Assembly: GCA_036389335.1 (NCBI GenBank) | Contig: DASVQC010000065.1 | Location: forward strand, 13,498 to 77,497 | DNA from: JAIVGV01 sp036389335 | GTDB taxonomy: Bacteria > Acidobacteriota > Blastocatellia > Pyrinomonadales > Pyrinomonadaceae | DNA length: 64,000 nt | Direction: 5' to 3' | Part shown: positions 17,525 to 29,853 of the stretch, piece by piece | How the letters are laid out: every line of letters starts with the position of its first letter | How positions within the stretch are numbered: the stretch's first letter is position 1 | The notes under the pieces: model-generated | Database searches by the model: none | What the model was told of the DNA's origin: nothing | The model's input: the letters and a program-made list of their open reading frames with translations, nothing else | Made by a program: the position numbers and the translations under genes

Positions 17525-18324
17525 TGCTCCCCTGAAGAATTTTTATTCTGACTGTTTGCCGAGTAGAGCTTGCGGGGCGAGACACGACTGACGAGTCGGC
17601 CCGGTCGGACAGTTCGCGAGACCTTAGCGTCAAATCACGATCACGTCAACACTCAAGGTCGCTCCGACGCGCCGCCCGCGCCGGAGTTTCCTCGCCTTTC
17701 GACACGCACTCGGCTATACTCGCCGGGTCTTGTCCTGCCGGAGTTTTCTTCCGATGGCGCGCGAGGCGTGCCGGGCGCGCGAGAGTTTGTTCGGACGCGC
17801 CGTGGACGGGACGAAAGTTTTGAAAGGCCGCCGGTGACGCTGCCGGCGACCGTCGACGAGATGTTCGGTGCCGCTCCCGGCGCTGACCCCTTCGTCCGAG
17901 ATCGCACCCGCGGGTCGCGCCTCCTCGGAAGACTGTGAAGGGGCGCGCGCGGGGCTCGCTCTCTCAAGGCGGCGCGCTTAAAGGTCGGCGAGTCGGGAAG
18001 TGTTTCGCGCTCGCGCGCGACTTCCGAATCCAGCCGCACGGCGCGCGTCCCTCGAAGAGCGGCGGCTCCGCGGAGTTTCCGAGTGGACAGTTTCAGACGC
18101 TTTCCCGCCCGCCGGGGAGCGCGCCAGCGCCCGCCGCGCCTCGAACGCGGCGAGCCCGCGCCCCCCCGCACCGGCGTGACGCCTCAGACCGCATCGCCCG
18201 ACTCCGCGCGCCCTCCGCGCGTCTCGTCGCCACACCACACCAACGACCGTTCGCACCGCGCCCTTCGCGCACGACTCTTCGTGCCCGGAGCGCGCGGTCT
18301 CACCGAGGAGTCAACAGGTTTCCC
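17525..18324. other. Long non-coding region upstream of the RNase E/G gene
   Basis: 800 bp without a convincing gene: ORFs here are Arg/Pro/Ser-rich shadows. A TATACT -10-like box at 17715-17720 lacks a good -35. If used, the RNase E/G mRNA would have a leader of roughly 600 nt; E. coli rne also has a long leader used in autoregulation. Confidence 0.45.
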
Positions 18325-21453
<3,129 letters not shown>

Positions 21454-21483
21454 GGCGCGATTAAAATAACCTTCGCGGTTATG

Positions 21484-21524
21484 AACCGGGGTTCGGGTCA
21501 TTACGGCCCGAACCCCGGTTTTTT
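21484..21524 (+). terminator. Strong intrinsic terminator after the RNase E/G gene
   Basis: 14-bp perfect stem (21484-21497 with 21507-21520) followed by a run of six T residues. Confidence 0.93.
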
Positions 21525-21617
21525 GGCCGGGGCCGGAAAGTCGCGAGCGCGCGGGTGGCGACGCTCGGCAAAATTCGCTACTCTGTTCGCCCGAAAGGTC
21601 AACTCATTCGAAAATCG

Positions 21618-22646
21618 ATGGCGGCACCGGCGCGCAGGTTCATGTGGCACACGCTCTCGGACGACGAGCTGCTCGATCTGCGCCTGTGCGATCTCCCGGT
21701 GCGCATCGAGGGCACGGTGCTCGAAGACCGCCTCGCGCGCGTGCACGAGGAGTTCGAGCGCAGGGATTTGCGCGTGCGCCCGCACGCGTGGCTCGGCGAG
21801 GAGTGGTTCTGCCCGGACGGCGTGCCGGGCTTCGCCATCCCCTTCTACCTCGCGCACCCGCGGCTGATGAAGCTGGAGCGGCGGCAGATGCTCGAAGTCG
21901 AGGGCGGGTCGGAGCGCGAGTGCCTGCGCATCATGCGCCACGAGGCGGGCCACGCCGTCAGCAACGCCTTCAACCTCCACCGCCGCCGCCGCTGGCGCGA
22001 GCTGTTCGGTCGCTTCCGCGAGCCCTACCCGAACTTCTACAAGCCCGACCCGTCGAGCCGCGACTACGTGCTCCACCTCAAGGCGTGGTACGCGCAGGCG
22101 CACCCGGCGGAAGACTTCGCCGAGACCTTCGCCGTGTGGTTGCAGCCCGGCTCGCGCTGGCGCAGGCGCTACCAGGACTGGGGCGCGCTCGCGAAGCTCA
22201 AGTACGTCGCGCAGGTGATGGCTGAGCTCTCCGCGACCGCGCCGCCCAACCGGCGGCGCGACACCGTCGATCCGCTCTCGAAGCTGACGCACACGCTGCG
22301 CGAGCACTACGCGCGCAAGCGGCAGCACTACCTGTTCGCGCGCACGCAGGTCTACGACCGCGACCTGCACCGCGTCTTCCACCCCAACCACGGCAACGAG
22401 CGGTTCCCGACCGCGGTTCATTTCCTGCGCGCGTCGGAGCGCGAGCTGACGCAGTCGGTCGCCGAGGTGACGGGCGTGCACACCTACGCGGTCGATCAGG
22501 TTCTGGAGAACGTCATCGCGCGCTGCAAGGAACTGCGGCTGCGCGTGCGCCCGCCCAAGGAGACGGTCAAGCGGAAGGCCCTGATCATGCTGACGGCGCA
22601 GACGATGAAGGGCGTCTACGCCGGGTACCACCGCATCCCCCTATGA
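21618..22646 (+). CDS. Putative zinc metallopeptidase paired with ATP-grasp ligase
   Basis: 342 residues from ATG 21618; starts at GTG 21555 or ATG 21642 are possible, and none has a clean ribosome site. HEAGH at residues 108-112 is the zinc motif, with a downstream AEDFAETF (about 165-172) supplying a third acidic ligand as in gluzincin-like putative zinc-binding peptidases. No signal peptide or membrane segment, so cytoplasmic. It overlaps the next gene by 4 nt, indicating translational coupling. I know this peptidase/ATP-grasp pairing as recurrent but functionally uncharacterised; it may trim or release what the ligase builds (inference). Confidence 0.75.
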   Translation: MAAPARRFMWHTLSDDELLDLRLCDLPVRIEGTVLEDRLARVHEEFERRDLRVRPHAWLGEEWFCPDGVPGFAIPFYLAHPRLMKLERRQMLEVEGGSERECLRIMRHEAGHAVSNAFNLHRRRRWRELFGRFREPYPNFYKPDPSSRDYVLHLKAWYAQAHPAEDFAETFAVWLQPGSRWRRRYQDWGALAKLKYVAQVMAELSATAPPNRRRDTVDPLSKLTHTLREHYARKRQHYLFARTQVYDRDLHRVFHPNHGNERFPTAVHFLRASERELTQSVAEVTGVHTYAVDQVLENVIARCKELRLRVRPPKETVKRKALIMLTAQTMKGVYAGYHRIPL

Positions 22647-23728
22647 GCGAGCCCACACCGAAGAAGCGGAAGCGCGCCGCCGAGTTCAAGATCAACAAGC
22701 CGCTGCGCATCGCCGTCCTCGTCCACCACGAACTCGTCCCGCCCGACGAGCCCGCCGACGACTCCGACCCCTACAAGGCGCTGCGCAAGACCGAGGACGA
22801 CGTGGTCTTCACCTTGCGCCGGATGGGCCACGAGGTCGAGGCCATCGGCATCTCGGACGACCTCGGCGTCATCGACGTGGCGCTGCAAGACCGCCGCCCG
22901 CACGTCGCCTTCAACCTGCTGGAGGAGTTCGACGGCTACCCGCTCTTCGATCAGCACGTCGTCAGCTACTTAGAGTTGCGGCGGCTCCCCTACACGGGCT
23001 GCAACCCTCTGGGCCTGACGCTGACGCACGACAAGGCGCTCACGAAAAAAATCCTCCACTACCACCACATCGACGTGCCGGGCTTCGCCGTCTTCCCCGT
23101 CGGCCTGAAGGTGAAGCGGCCCGCGCGGCTCGACTTCCCGCTCTTCGTCAAGTCGCTCATCGACGAGGGCTCGCTCGGCATCTCGCAGGCGTCTTTGGTG
23201 GACACGGACGAGAAGCTCTCAGAGCGCGTCGAGTTCATCCACCGCACGACGGGCAAGCACGCCATCGCCGAGCAGTTCATCGACGGCAAGGAGGTCTACG
23301 TCAGCGTCATCGGCAACCGCAACCTTCAGGTCTACACGCCGTGGGAGCTGCACATGGAGAACTGGCGCGGCGACATGCCGAAGATCGCCACCTCGAACGT
23401 GAAGTGGAACGCGGCCTACCAGCAGAAGATCGGCGTCGTCACCAAGCCCGCCGTGCTCTCCGAAGACCGGGAGCGCAACGACGAGCTGATCGGCAAGCTG
23501 CAACGGCTCTCGAAGCGCATCTACCGCATCCTCGACCTCTCCGGCTACGCCCGCCTCGACTACCGCATCACCGCCGACGGTCGGATGTACCTCCTCGAAG
23601 CCAACCCCAACCCCCAGATCGCGCGCGACGAAGACTTCGCCGACTCCGCCGCCCACTGCGGCGTCTCCTACGAACGCCTCCTCCAAAAGATCGTCACGCT
23701 CGCCCTGCGCTACAACCCGATGGGCTAG
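22643..23728 (+). CDS. ATP-grasp ligase (D-Ala-D-Ala ligase-like)
   Basis: 361 residues. The ATP-grasp fold is recognisable from TGCNPLGLTLTHDK, through the lid region KSLIDEGSLGISQ, to the Mg/ATP-binding C-terminal motif LLEANPNPQIA. It is related to D-alanine ligase, but a Lys/Arg-rich N-terminus and the unusual partner gene suggest a different amino-acid or peptide substrate. The true Ddl of this organism is likely elsewhere. The start ATG overlaps the peptidase stop (ATGA). Confidence 0.82.
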   Translation: MSEPTPKKRKRAAEFKINKPLRIAVLVHHELVPPDEPADDSDPYKALRKTEDDVVFTLRRMGHEVEAIGISDDLGVIDVALQDRRPHVAFNLLEEFDGYPLFDQHVVSYLELRRLPYTGCNPLGLTLTHDKALTKKILHYHHIDVPGFAVFPVGLKVKRPARLDFPLFVKSLIDEGSLGISQASLVDTDEKLSERVEFIHRTTGKHAIAEQFIDGKEVYVSVIGNRNLQVYTPWELHMENWRGDMPKIATSNVKWNAAYQQKIGVVTKPAVLSEDRERNDELIGKLQRLSKRIYRILDLSGYARLDYRITADGRMYLLEANPNPQIARDEDFADSAAHCGVSYERLLQKIVTLALRYNPMG

Positions 23729-23788
23729 ATTAGGCGGAGTAGGTTGGCCGATAGCACCAAAGGTTATTTTATGTGTCAGGCACAGTCT

Positions 23789-23818
23789 TTGACATGAAAG
23801 CAAGGCTAGGTATATAAG
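23789..23818 (+). promoter_or_regulatory. Sigma-70-type promoter for the second AT-richer island
   Basis: TTGACA 23789-23794, 18-nt spacer, TATAAG 23813-23818 (alternatively TATATA with 16-nt spacer). It precedes a leader of about 125 nt and the GTG start at 23946. Confidence 0.72.
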
Positions 23819-23945
23819 CTGCGCTGTCGAACCGGGATCGACGAAGAATCCGAGCTGGAAAGACCTCATAGATTCCGTTAACTCCCCACCCACCGGGAGT
23901 AGCCTTCGCACACTCCTAACGAACAACCGCAGAGGAGGTTTCCGT

Positions 23946-24692
23946 GTGAGCAACTATAAGAGAGTGAGATTGCTCTTCATCGCGATGCTCTTCGCCGGGG
24001 CGATCATCGCAGCGGCAGCTCTGCCACATTCAAGACAAAATCCGGCGTCCCCGACCGATCAGCCCGAGGGTAAAAAAACGGACGCAGGGCAAGAGTTACG
24101 ACGCCGGGAGCATGGCAAACTGTTCGACGGGCATCACGGGCCTAAGTTGCGTGACTTGGCCGCCAGTCAGCAGGGGGAGGTTTCAGTCTGGGAAGAAGAA
24201 CCATACGTGATAAGACGGGCGGACGATCCTGTCTCACAGCGCCCCTTCATGCAATTCGCGGTGTGTAATGCCAACGCCGTCGTCATCGGGACGCTGACCG
24301 GCGAAACGCCGCAACTTCCGCCGTCGGAGAACTTCATCTTCACAGACTACGAGATGACAGTCGAGGAGGCTATTAAACCCGACGCCTCGGCTGTGCCCCG
24401 GTTAGACAAGATTCTTGTCACGCGCCAAGGCGGCACGCTGCATCAGGGCGGCAGGGCTTTCCGCGCCGAGGTCGAAGGCTTTAAACCCTTCGCGGTTGGC
24501 AAACGCTACCTGCTCTTCCTTCGTTACATACCTACCACCGGTGCCTACCTGGCTTACGCCAATGGCAGTTTCCAGTTAGATGGTAATAAGGTCATCGCCT
24601 TGGGCAAGCCGCCGAAAGATCAATCCGAGAGCTTGACTACGTTTCTCGCCGAAGCTCACGCGGCCATGGCTCACGGCGGTTGCGCAAAGTAA
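23946..24692 (+). CDS. Secreted protein of unknown function
   Basis: 248 residues with an N-terminal signal peptide (MSNYKRVRLLFIAMLFAGA and following) and a compact beta-rich domain at about 95-215. GTG start at 23946 with AGGAGG at 23933-23938. I do not recognise the family. It is 34 nt upstream of the frame-broken metzincin gene and probably co-transcribed. It could be a propeptide, partner or inhibitor of the protease, but that is only proximity. Confidence 0.65.
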   Translation: MSNYKRVRLLFIAMLFAGAIIAAAALPHSRQNPASPTDQPEGKKTDAGQELRRREHGKLFDGHHGPKLRDLAASQQGEVSVWEEEPYVIRRADDPVSQRPFMQFAVCNANAVVIGTLTGETPQLPPSENFIFTDYEMTVEEAIKPDASAVPRLDKILVTRQGGTLHQGGRAFRAEVEGFKPFAVGKRYLLFLRYIPTTGAYLAYANGSFQLDGNKVIALGKPPKDQSESLTTFLAEAHAAMAHGGCAK

Positions 24693-24726
24693 CAGAGAGC
24701 GCGGTAAGACTTGAAGGAGAACGACT

Positions 24727-25212
24727 GTGCAACACCTCCTCACCCGTCGGCGACTCTCCTTAGCCCGGCTCGGCACACTTCTACTTCTTACAGTTATTTC
24801 CTTCTCCGCCGCGCGCGGGCAAACGCTTCCGCAATGTCCGCCGGTCGATAGGAACTCATGGAATCGGGGAACGGTCCAGGTAGCCATCGATCCCAACATG
24901 CCACAGGCTGAGCAGGACGCGATCAGGAGCGCGGTTGCTAAGTGGAACACCGCAAACAAGTCGAACGGCTCGGGCGTCGCCTTCACTGAAACGCCGACCA
25001 CCGGGGCTCCCACTCTGACGTTTCAGAACGGCACTAACTCTCGCGTCGATCCCAACACGGGGCAGACGATCTTCGCCGCCGGGCGCACGAGCGGGCAGGT
25101 GGCCGATACCGGCGTGCCCCTCACTTCGGCGATCATCACGCTTGACCCCACACTAAGGGCGGGGTTGATCCGAACGACGCAGCCGGGTTCAGATCGATCG
25201 TGGAGAAACTAG
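24727..25212 (+). CDS. Secreted metzincin protease, N-terminal part of a frame-broken gene
   Basis: Signal peptide (about residues 1-34) followed by a matrixin-like N-lobe: WNRGTVQVAIDPNMP and AVAKWNTANKSNGSGV are typical of the strand and helix before the zinc site. The frame stops at 25212. Adding one G to the G4 run at 25161-25164 shifts it into the frame encoding VDPNDAAGFRSIVEKLALHE, which is the expected helix leading into the zinc motif. One gene of about 438 residues ending at 26042 is therefore likely. Confidence 0.78.
   Translation: MQHLLTRRRLSLARLGTLLLLTVISFSAARGQTLPQCPPVDRNSWNRGTVQVAIDPNMPQAEQDAIRSAVAKWNTANKSNGSGVAFTETPTTGAPTLTFQNGTNSRVDPNTGQTIFAAGRTSGQVADTGVPLTSAIITLDPTLRAGLIRTTQPGSDRSWRN
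25161..25164 (+). other. Probable one-base deletion in a G4 run (frameshift site)
   Basis: One extra G joins the signal-peptide/N-lobe frame to the frame carrying the HExxHxxGxxH motif. Without it the secreted part and the active site are in different frames. Confidence 0.78.
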
Positions 25213-26042
25213 CTCTGCACGAGATAGGACACACGATGGGTCTAGGCCACCCATCCCAAGAGACGGCGCAGTCGAGCGTGATGAACGTCGGCGATGGGGT
25301 TAATGATTCCAGCAATAACCAATCAATCGAGATCACACAGTGTGATCAGGGTGCCGTCAGCTCCGAGCCCAAGTATCAGCCGACGCCCACACCGTCTCCG
25401 ACTCCCTGTACCGCCACTACCGCCCAGTTGCGGTGGTGCAAGTTTCACCTCGGATATTTCGATCCTGAAACTTGCACGTGCCAAGATTTCTCCTCGCCGA
25501 TTCTGGTTGACACGCTGGGCGACGGGTTCGCCCTCACCGACGCCTCTCACGGGGTCAGTTTCGATCTGGACAGTGACGGCGCGCCGGAGAATATTTCGTG
25601 GACGGCGGGCGACTCGGATGACGCATGGCTGGCTCTCGACCGTGACGGCGACGGCTTGATTGCCGACGGGCGGGAGTTGTTCGGCAACTTCACAGAGCAG
25701 CCCGCCCCGCCCGCCGGGGTGGCGCGAAGCGGCTTTAACGCCTTAGCAGAGTATGACAAGCTGGCTAACGGCGGCAACGGCGACGGCCTGATCGACAGCC
25801 GCGACGCGGTCTTCTCTGGCCTGCGGCTGTGGCGCGACGCGAACCACGACGGCGTCTCGCAGCCCGCCGAGTTGCAAACGCTCGCGGGGCTCGGGCTGCA
25901 ATCTGTCGCCCTCGACTACAAGGAGTCGAAGCGCACGGACGAGTACGGCAACCGCTTCCGCTACCGGGCGAAACTGGTGGACGCGCGCGGCGCGCAACTC
26001 GGACGCTGGGCGTGGGACGTGTTCCTCACGCGCGGCCGGTAG
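25165..26042 (+). CDS. Metzincin zinc site and Ca-binding module, C-terminal part of the frame-broken gene
   Basis: The zinc motif HEIGHTMGLGH (25218-25250) is a full HExxHxxGxxH metzincin signature. A Pro/Thr linker and a Cys-containing segment follow. Then comes the Ca-binding module with loops DLDSDGAPE, DRDGDGLIADGRELFG, NGDGLIDSRD and DANHDGVSQPAEL, closely similar to the module at 8580-9130. The first start in this frame is GTG 25200, which would give a protein without signal peptide or N-lobe. It is better read as the continuation of 24727. Confidence 0.8.
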
Positions 26043-26067
26043 AAAGTAATCAACCGGATGGAGAGAT

Positions 26068-26105
26068 CGCCCGGCAGTCGCCACGGACCGCCGGGCGGTT
26101 TTGTT
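26068..26105 (+). terminator. Intrinsic terminator after the metzincin gene
   Basis: Stem CGCCCGGC (26068-26075) with GCCGGGCG (26090-26097), followed by GTTTTGTT. It shares its core with the terminator at 9301-9338 behind the paralogous module. Confidence 0.78.
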
Positions 26106-26170
26106 ATACTCGCGAAGCAATCCGATCAGGCAGCCGACATGAGCCGAGCGGGGTGTGAAGCTCGCGCCGC

Positions 26171-28438
26171 ATGACACATTACAAAAGCGCGCCGACCGTC
26201 CTCTTCGCCGCGACGCTCTTCCTGAGCGCGGCGCTTTTGTTCTGGGTCGAGCCGATGGTGGCGAAGATGCTTCTGCCGCTACTCGGCGGCACGCCCGCCG
26301 TCTGGAACACCTGCCTGCTCTTCTTCCAGACCGTGCTGCTCGCGGGCTACGCCTACGCCCTCTTCGCCTCGCGCCGCCTGACGCTGCGACAGCAGATCGC
26401 CGCGCAGGTTTTCCTCTTCTTAGTCGCCGCGATCAGTTTTCCGATCCGGGTCTCGCCCGCCGCCGCCGCCGATGTCCCGCGCGAGGGCGACCCGGCGCTC
26501 TGGCTGCTCGCGCACCTGTTGCTCCTCGTCGGGCTCCCCTTCTTCGTCCTCGCGACGCTCTCGCCGCTGCTCCAACGCTGGTTCGCCGCGACGCGCCACG
26601 AGTCGGCGTGCGACCCCTACTTCCTCTACGCGGCGAGCAACGCCGGGAGCCTCTTCGCGCTCGTCTCCTACCCGCTCGCCGTCGAGCCGCTCGTCGCGCT
26701 GCGCCGCCAGAGTTGGCTCTGGGCGCTCGGCTACGGCGCGCTCGCGCTGCTCGTCGCCCTCTGCGGCGCACTCGCCCTCGTCAACACTCCCGACGACGCG
26801 CGCCCGTCACTCGACGACGGCGAAGCGGCTAAGCCCGAACCGCAACTTGAAGAGAAGCAACTCGAAGAGAAGCAACTCGAAGAGAAGGCTTTGACGAATG
26901 CGCGGCGCGCGATGTGGGTCTTGCTCGCCTTCGTGCCGTCGAGTTTGATGCTCGGCGTGACGACTTACATCTCGACCGACATCGCCTCGCTGCCGCTGCT
27001 CTGGGTCGTGCCGCTCGCGCTCTACCTCGTGACGCTCGTCGTCGCCTTCGCGCGGCGGAGGATCGTGCGCCGCCGCCGGGTCGAGTTCGTCATGCCCGGC
27101 GTCACGCTCGTCTTCCTGCTCGCCTACCTGTCGGGCGCGACCGAGCCGCCGTGGTTCCTCGTCCTGCTCCACCTGCTCTTCTTCTTCGTCGCCGCGCTGA
27201 TGTGCCACGGCAGGCTCGCCGACGACCGCCCCGCCGCCGCGCGCCTCGCCGAGTTCTACCTCTGCATGTCGGCGGGCGGCGCGCTCGGCGGGCTCTTCAA
27301 CGCGCTCGTCGCGCCCGCCGTCTTCGAGCACGTCGTCGAGTACCCGGCGGCAATCGTCCTCGCCTGCGCGCTCCTCCCGCGCCGCGCGGGCGTCGGGGCG
27401 GGCGGCGCGGCGCGCGAGCGTTGGCTCGACCTCGGCTACGCCGCCGCGCTCGGCGCGTTGACGCTCGCGTTCGCGCTCGCCGTCGTCCGCTTCGGCTGGG
27501 CGACGCAGGAGAGCCTCGCGCTCGTCGTCGGCGTGCCGCTCGTCCTCTCGTACCTGCTGCGACACCGCCCCTTCCGCTTCGCCCTCGCGCTCGGCGCGAT
27601 CATGCTCGGCAGCGCGTTCCACCGCTCGCTCGACACGCGGACGCTCCTCATCGAGCGCAACTTCTTCGGCACGCTCCGCGTGACGCAGGACGCGGGGAGC
27701 GACGTGCACTGGCTCTACCACGGCACGACCATCCACGGTCGCCAGTCGACGCAACTCAGCAAGCAGTGCGAGCCGCTCTCCTACTACCACCGCACCGGCC
27801 CGCTCGCCTCCGTCTTCGCCGCCTTCGACGCGCAGACGGGCTCGCCCGACGTGGCCGTCGTCGGCTTGGGCACGGGCGCGACCGCCGCCTACGCGCGCGC
27901 GGGCCAGAGCTGGACGTTCTACGAGATCAACCCGGCGGTGCTGCGCGTCGCCGAGACGCCCGACTACTTCACTTACCTCTCATACTGCGCGAGCGCCGTG
28001 CCTGTCCGCATCGTCCTCGGCGACGCGCGCCTGCGCCTGGCCGACGCCCCCGCGGGCGCGTACGGCCTCATCGTCCTCGACGCCTTCAGCTCGGACGCGA
28101 TCCCCGTGCACCTGATGACGCGCGAGGCGCTCGACCTCTACCTCTCGAAGCTCGCGCCGGGCGGCGTCATCCTCTTCCACGTCTCGAACCGCAGCCTCGA
28201 CCTCCACCCCGTCGTCGCAGACCTCGCGCTCAGCCGCGGCCTCGCCGCACTCTCGTCCGACGACAACACGCGCAACCCCGACAAGGAGCCCTCACACTGG
28301 ATCGCCGTCGCGCGCGACGCGCAAGACCTCGCGCCGCTCGCCGCCGCCGGGCAGTGGCAGCCGCTCCCGGGCGACCCCGCGCGCCGCGTCTGGACGGACG
28401 ACTACTCGAACATCGTCGGCATCCTCAAGTGGCGCTGA
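26171..28438 (+). CDS. Fused multi-pass membrane/spermidine-synthase-like protein
   Basis: 755 residues. The N-terminal two thirds form about ten to twelve membrane segments, opening with the family-typical LFLSAALLFWVEPMVAKMLL. The C-terminal 230 residues are a spermidine-synthase-type Rossmann domain with VVGLGTGATAAYA, an acidic FYEINP and LIVLDAFSSDAIP. The fold suggests aminopropyl transfer or another SAM/dcSAM-linked reaction at the membrane; activity of these fused proteins is largely untested. A cytoplasmic linker carries three tandem QLEEK repeats (26843-26887). Confidence 0.85.
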   Translation: MTHYKSAPTVLFAATLFLSAALLFWVEPMVAKMLLPLLGGTPAVWNTCLLFFQTVLLAGYAYALFASRRLTLRQQIAAQVFLFLVAAISFPIRVSPAAAADVPREGDPALWLLAHLLLLVGLPFFVLATLSPLLQRWFAATRHESACDPYFLYAASNAGSLFALVSYPLAVEPLVALRRQSWLWALGYGALALLVALCGALALVNTPDDARPSLDDGEAAKPEPQLEEKQLEEKQLEEKALTNARRAMWVLLAFVPSSLMLGVTTYISTDIASLPLLWVVPLALYLVTLVVAFARRRIVRRRRVEFVMPGVTLVFLLAYLSGATEPPWFLVLLHLLFFFVAALMCHGRLADDRPAAARLAEFYLCMSAGGALGGLFNALVAPAVFEHVVEYPAAIVLACALLPRRAGVGAGGAARERWLDLGYAAALGALTLAFALAVVRFGWATQESLALVVGVPLVLSYLLRHRPFRFALALGAIMLGSAFHRSLDTRTLLIERNFFGTLRVTQDAGSDVHWLYHGTTIHGRQSTQLSKQCEPLSYYHRTGPLASVFAAFDAQTGSPDVAVVGLGTGATAAYARAGQSWTFYEINPAVLRVAETPDYFTYLSYCASAVPVRIVLGDARLRLADAPAGAYGLIVLDAFSSDAIPVHLMTREALDLYLSKLAPGGVILFHVSNRSLDLHPVVADLALSRGLAALSSDDNTRNPDKEPSHWIAVARDAQDLAPLAAAGQWQPLPGDPARRVWTDDYSNIVGILKWR
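26843..26887 (+). repeat. Three 15-nt tandem repeats encoding QLEEK
   Basis: CAACT(T/C)GAAGAGAAG three times in a row inside the linker of the spermidine-synthase-like protein. In-frame and probably length-variable between strains. Confidence 0.85.
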
Positions 28439-28476
28439 TCGCGGTTCGCGCAGAGTTGCTTTATCATCGCCCACTC

Positions 28477-29793
28477 GTGACGAAGGATTCGCAAAGCGTT
28501 AGTCGGCACTGGAGCGGGCGCAAGAGGCGCGCGGTCAAGCTGTCGCTGATCCTCCTGGGCGTCGTCGCCGGCCTCTTCGTCGCGGAGATCGCGCTGCGCG
28601 TCGCCGGCTACACCTTCCCGACCTTCTACGCGCCCGACGCCGCGCGCGGCTACCATCTCCAGCCCGGCATGCGCGGCTGGTATCGCAAGGAGGGCGAGTC
28701 TTACGTCGAGATCAACTCCGACGGCCTGCGCGACCGCGAGCACTCGAAGGCGAAGCCGCCGCACACTTTCCGCGTCGCCGTCCTCGGCGACTCGTACGCC
28801 GAGGCGTTGCAGGTTCCCGCCGAAGCCGCGTTCTGGCACGTGCTCGAAACCGGCCTGCGCGCGTGCCCCGGCTTAGGCGGGCGCGAGGTCGAGGTCATCA
28901 ACTTCGGCGTCTCCGGCTACGGCACGGCGCAGGAGCTTTTGACGCTGCGCGAGAAGGTCTGGGCCTACTCGCCCGATCTCGTCCTGCTCGCCTTCACGAC
29001 CAACAACGACGTCACGGACAACTCGCGCGCCCTCAAGCGCACCGACGAGATACCCTACTTCGTCCTCCGCGGCGGTCGGCTCGCGCCGGACGACTCGTTC
29101 CGCGACTCGCGCGCTTTCCGGTTGCGCTCCTCCCGCCTCAGCCGCCTCGGCGCGTGGATCAGGGACTCGTCGCGCGTCGTGCAGGCGATCCACCAGAGCC
29201 AGTACGCCATCAAGAGCTACCTCGCCCGACGCCGCGCGCAGAGTGACGCGGCGGCGGCGGGCGCGCCGCCGCCCGCGGCGGACGCCACCCCCGCCGCGAA
29301 GGGCGACGCCGCGCCGGTTGACGCCTCCGATCTCCTCGCGCGCTCGGACGAGATCGGGATCGATAACCTGATCTACCGCGAGCCCCTGAATGAGGTGTGG
29401 CAGGAGGCGTGGCGCGTGACGGAGCGGTTGATCGTCGAGATGCGCGACGAGGTCGGGGCGCGCGGCGCGCGCTTCGCCGTCGTCACGCTGAGCAACGGCA
29501 TACAGGTCCACCCCTCGGCGGCGGCGCGCGAGGCTTTCATGCGCCGGGCGGGCGCGACCGACCTCTTCTACCCGGACAAGCGCGTCGCCGCGCTCGGCGC
29601 GCGCGAGGGTTTCGCCGTCTTCACGCTCGCGCCCGAGCTACAGGCTTACGCCGAGCGCAACCGCGTCTTCCTCCACGGCTTCGGCGCGGGGCTCGGCAAC
29701 GGGCACTGGAACGCGGAAGGGCACCGGGTGGCGGGAGAGCTGTTAACACGCCGGTTATGCGATTCGTTGACGGGCGGGGGGGCCCCCCAGTAG
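28477..29793 (+). CDS. Membrane-anchored SGNH/GDSL-type hydrolase 1
   Basis: 438 residues from GTG 28477 (upstream in-frame sequence is a shadow of the previous gene). Membrane anchor at about 21-40; SGNH blocks: VAVLGDSYAEA with Ser106, the Gly block INFGVSGYGTAQ, and the Asn block TTNNDVTDN. The C-terminal His block reads GNGHWNAEGH, where the usual acidic partner is Asn or Gly; the catalytic Asp may be elsewhere or lost. An AlgJ/AlgX-like O-acyl transfer or esterase activity on an exported glycan is plausible. First gene of the carbamoyltransferase cassette. Confidence 0.78.
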   Translation: MTKDSQSVSRHWSGRKRRAVKLSLILLGVVAGLFVAEIALRVAGYTFPTFYAPDAARGYHLQPGMRGWYRKEGESYVEINSDGLRDREHSKAKPPHTFRVAVLGDSYAEALQVPAEAAFWHVLETGLRACPGLGGREVEVINFGVSGYGTAQELLTLREKVWAYSPDLVLLAFTTNNDVTDNSRALKRTDEIPYFVLRGGRLAPDDSFRDSRAFRLRSSRLSRLGAWIRDSSRVVQAIHQSQYAIKSYLARRRAQSDAAAAGAPPPAADATPAAKGDAAPVDASDLLARSDEIGIDNLIYREPLNEVWQEAWRVTERLIVEMRDEVGARGARFAVVTLSNGIQVHPSAAAREAFMRRAGATDLFYPDKRVAALGAREGFAVFTLAPELQAYAERNRVFLHGFGAGLGNGHWNAEGHRVAGELLTRRLCDSLTGGGAPQ

Positions 29794-29853
29794 GATAGCG
29801 TCCGTTCGGCGGCACTCCACGTAAGGATCACTCCACGCAGCGAAGCGCAGCGA

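Noticed and set aside
17935..18324. In-frame N-terminal extension of the RNase E/G gene
   Set aside because: Ser/Arg/Pro-rich with no conserved features; homologous proteins start at the MSKELIV sequence.
21484..21524. Palindrome after RNase E/G as another heptamer element
   Set aside because: It is a single GC stem with a T-tract and no tandem units, so it is an ordinary terminator.
26914..28476. Long N-terminal extension of SGNH hydrolase 1
   Set aside because: It overlaps the well-supported spermidine-synthase-like gene in another frame and is Arg/Ala-rich nonsense.
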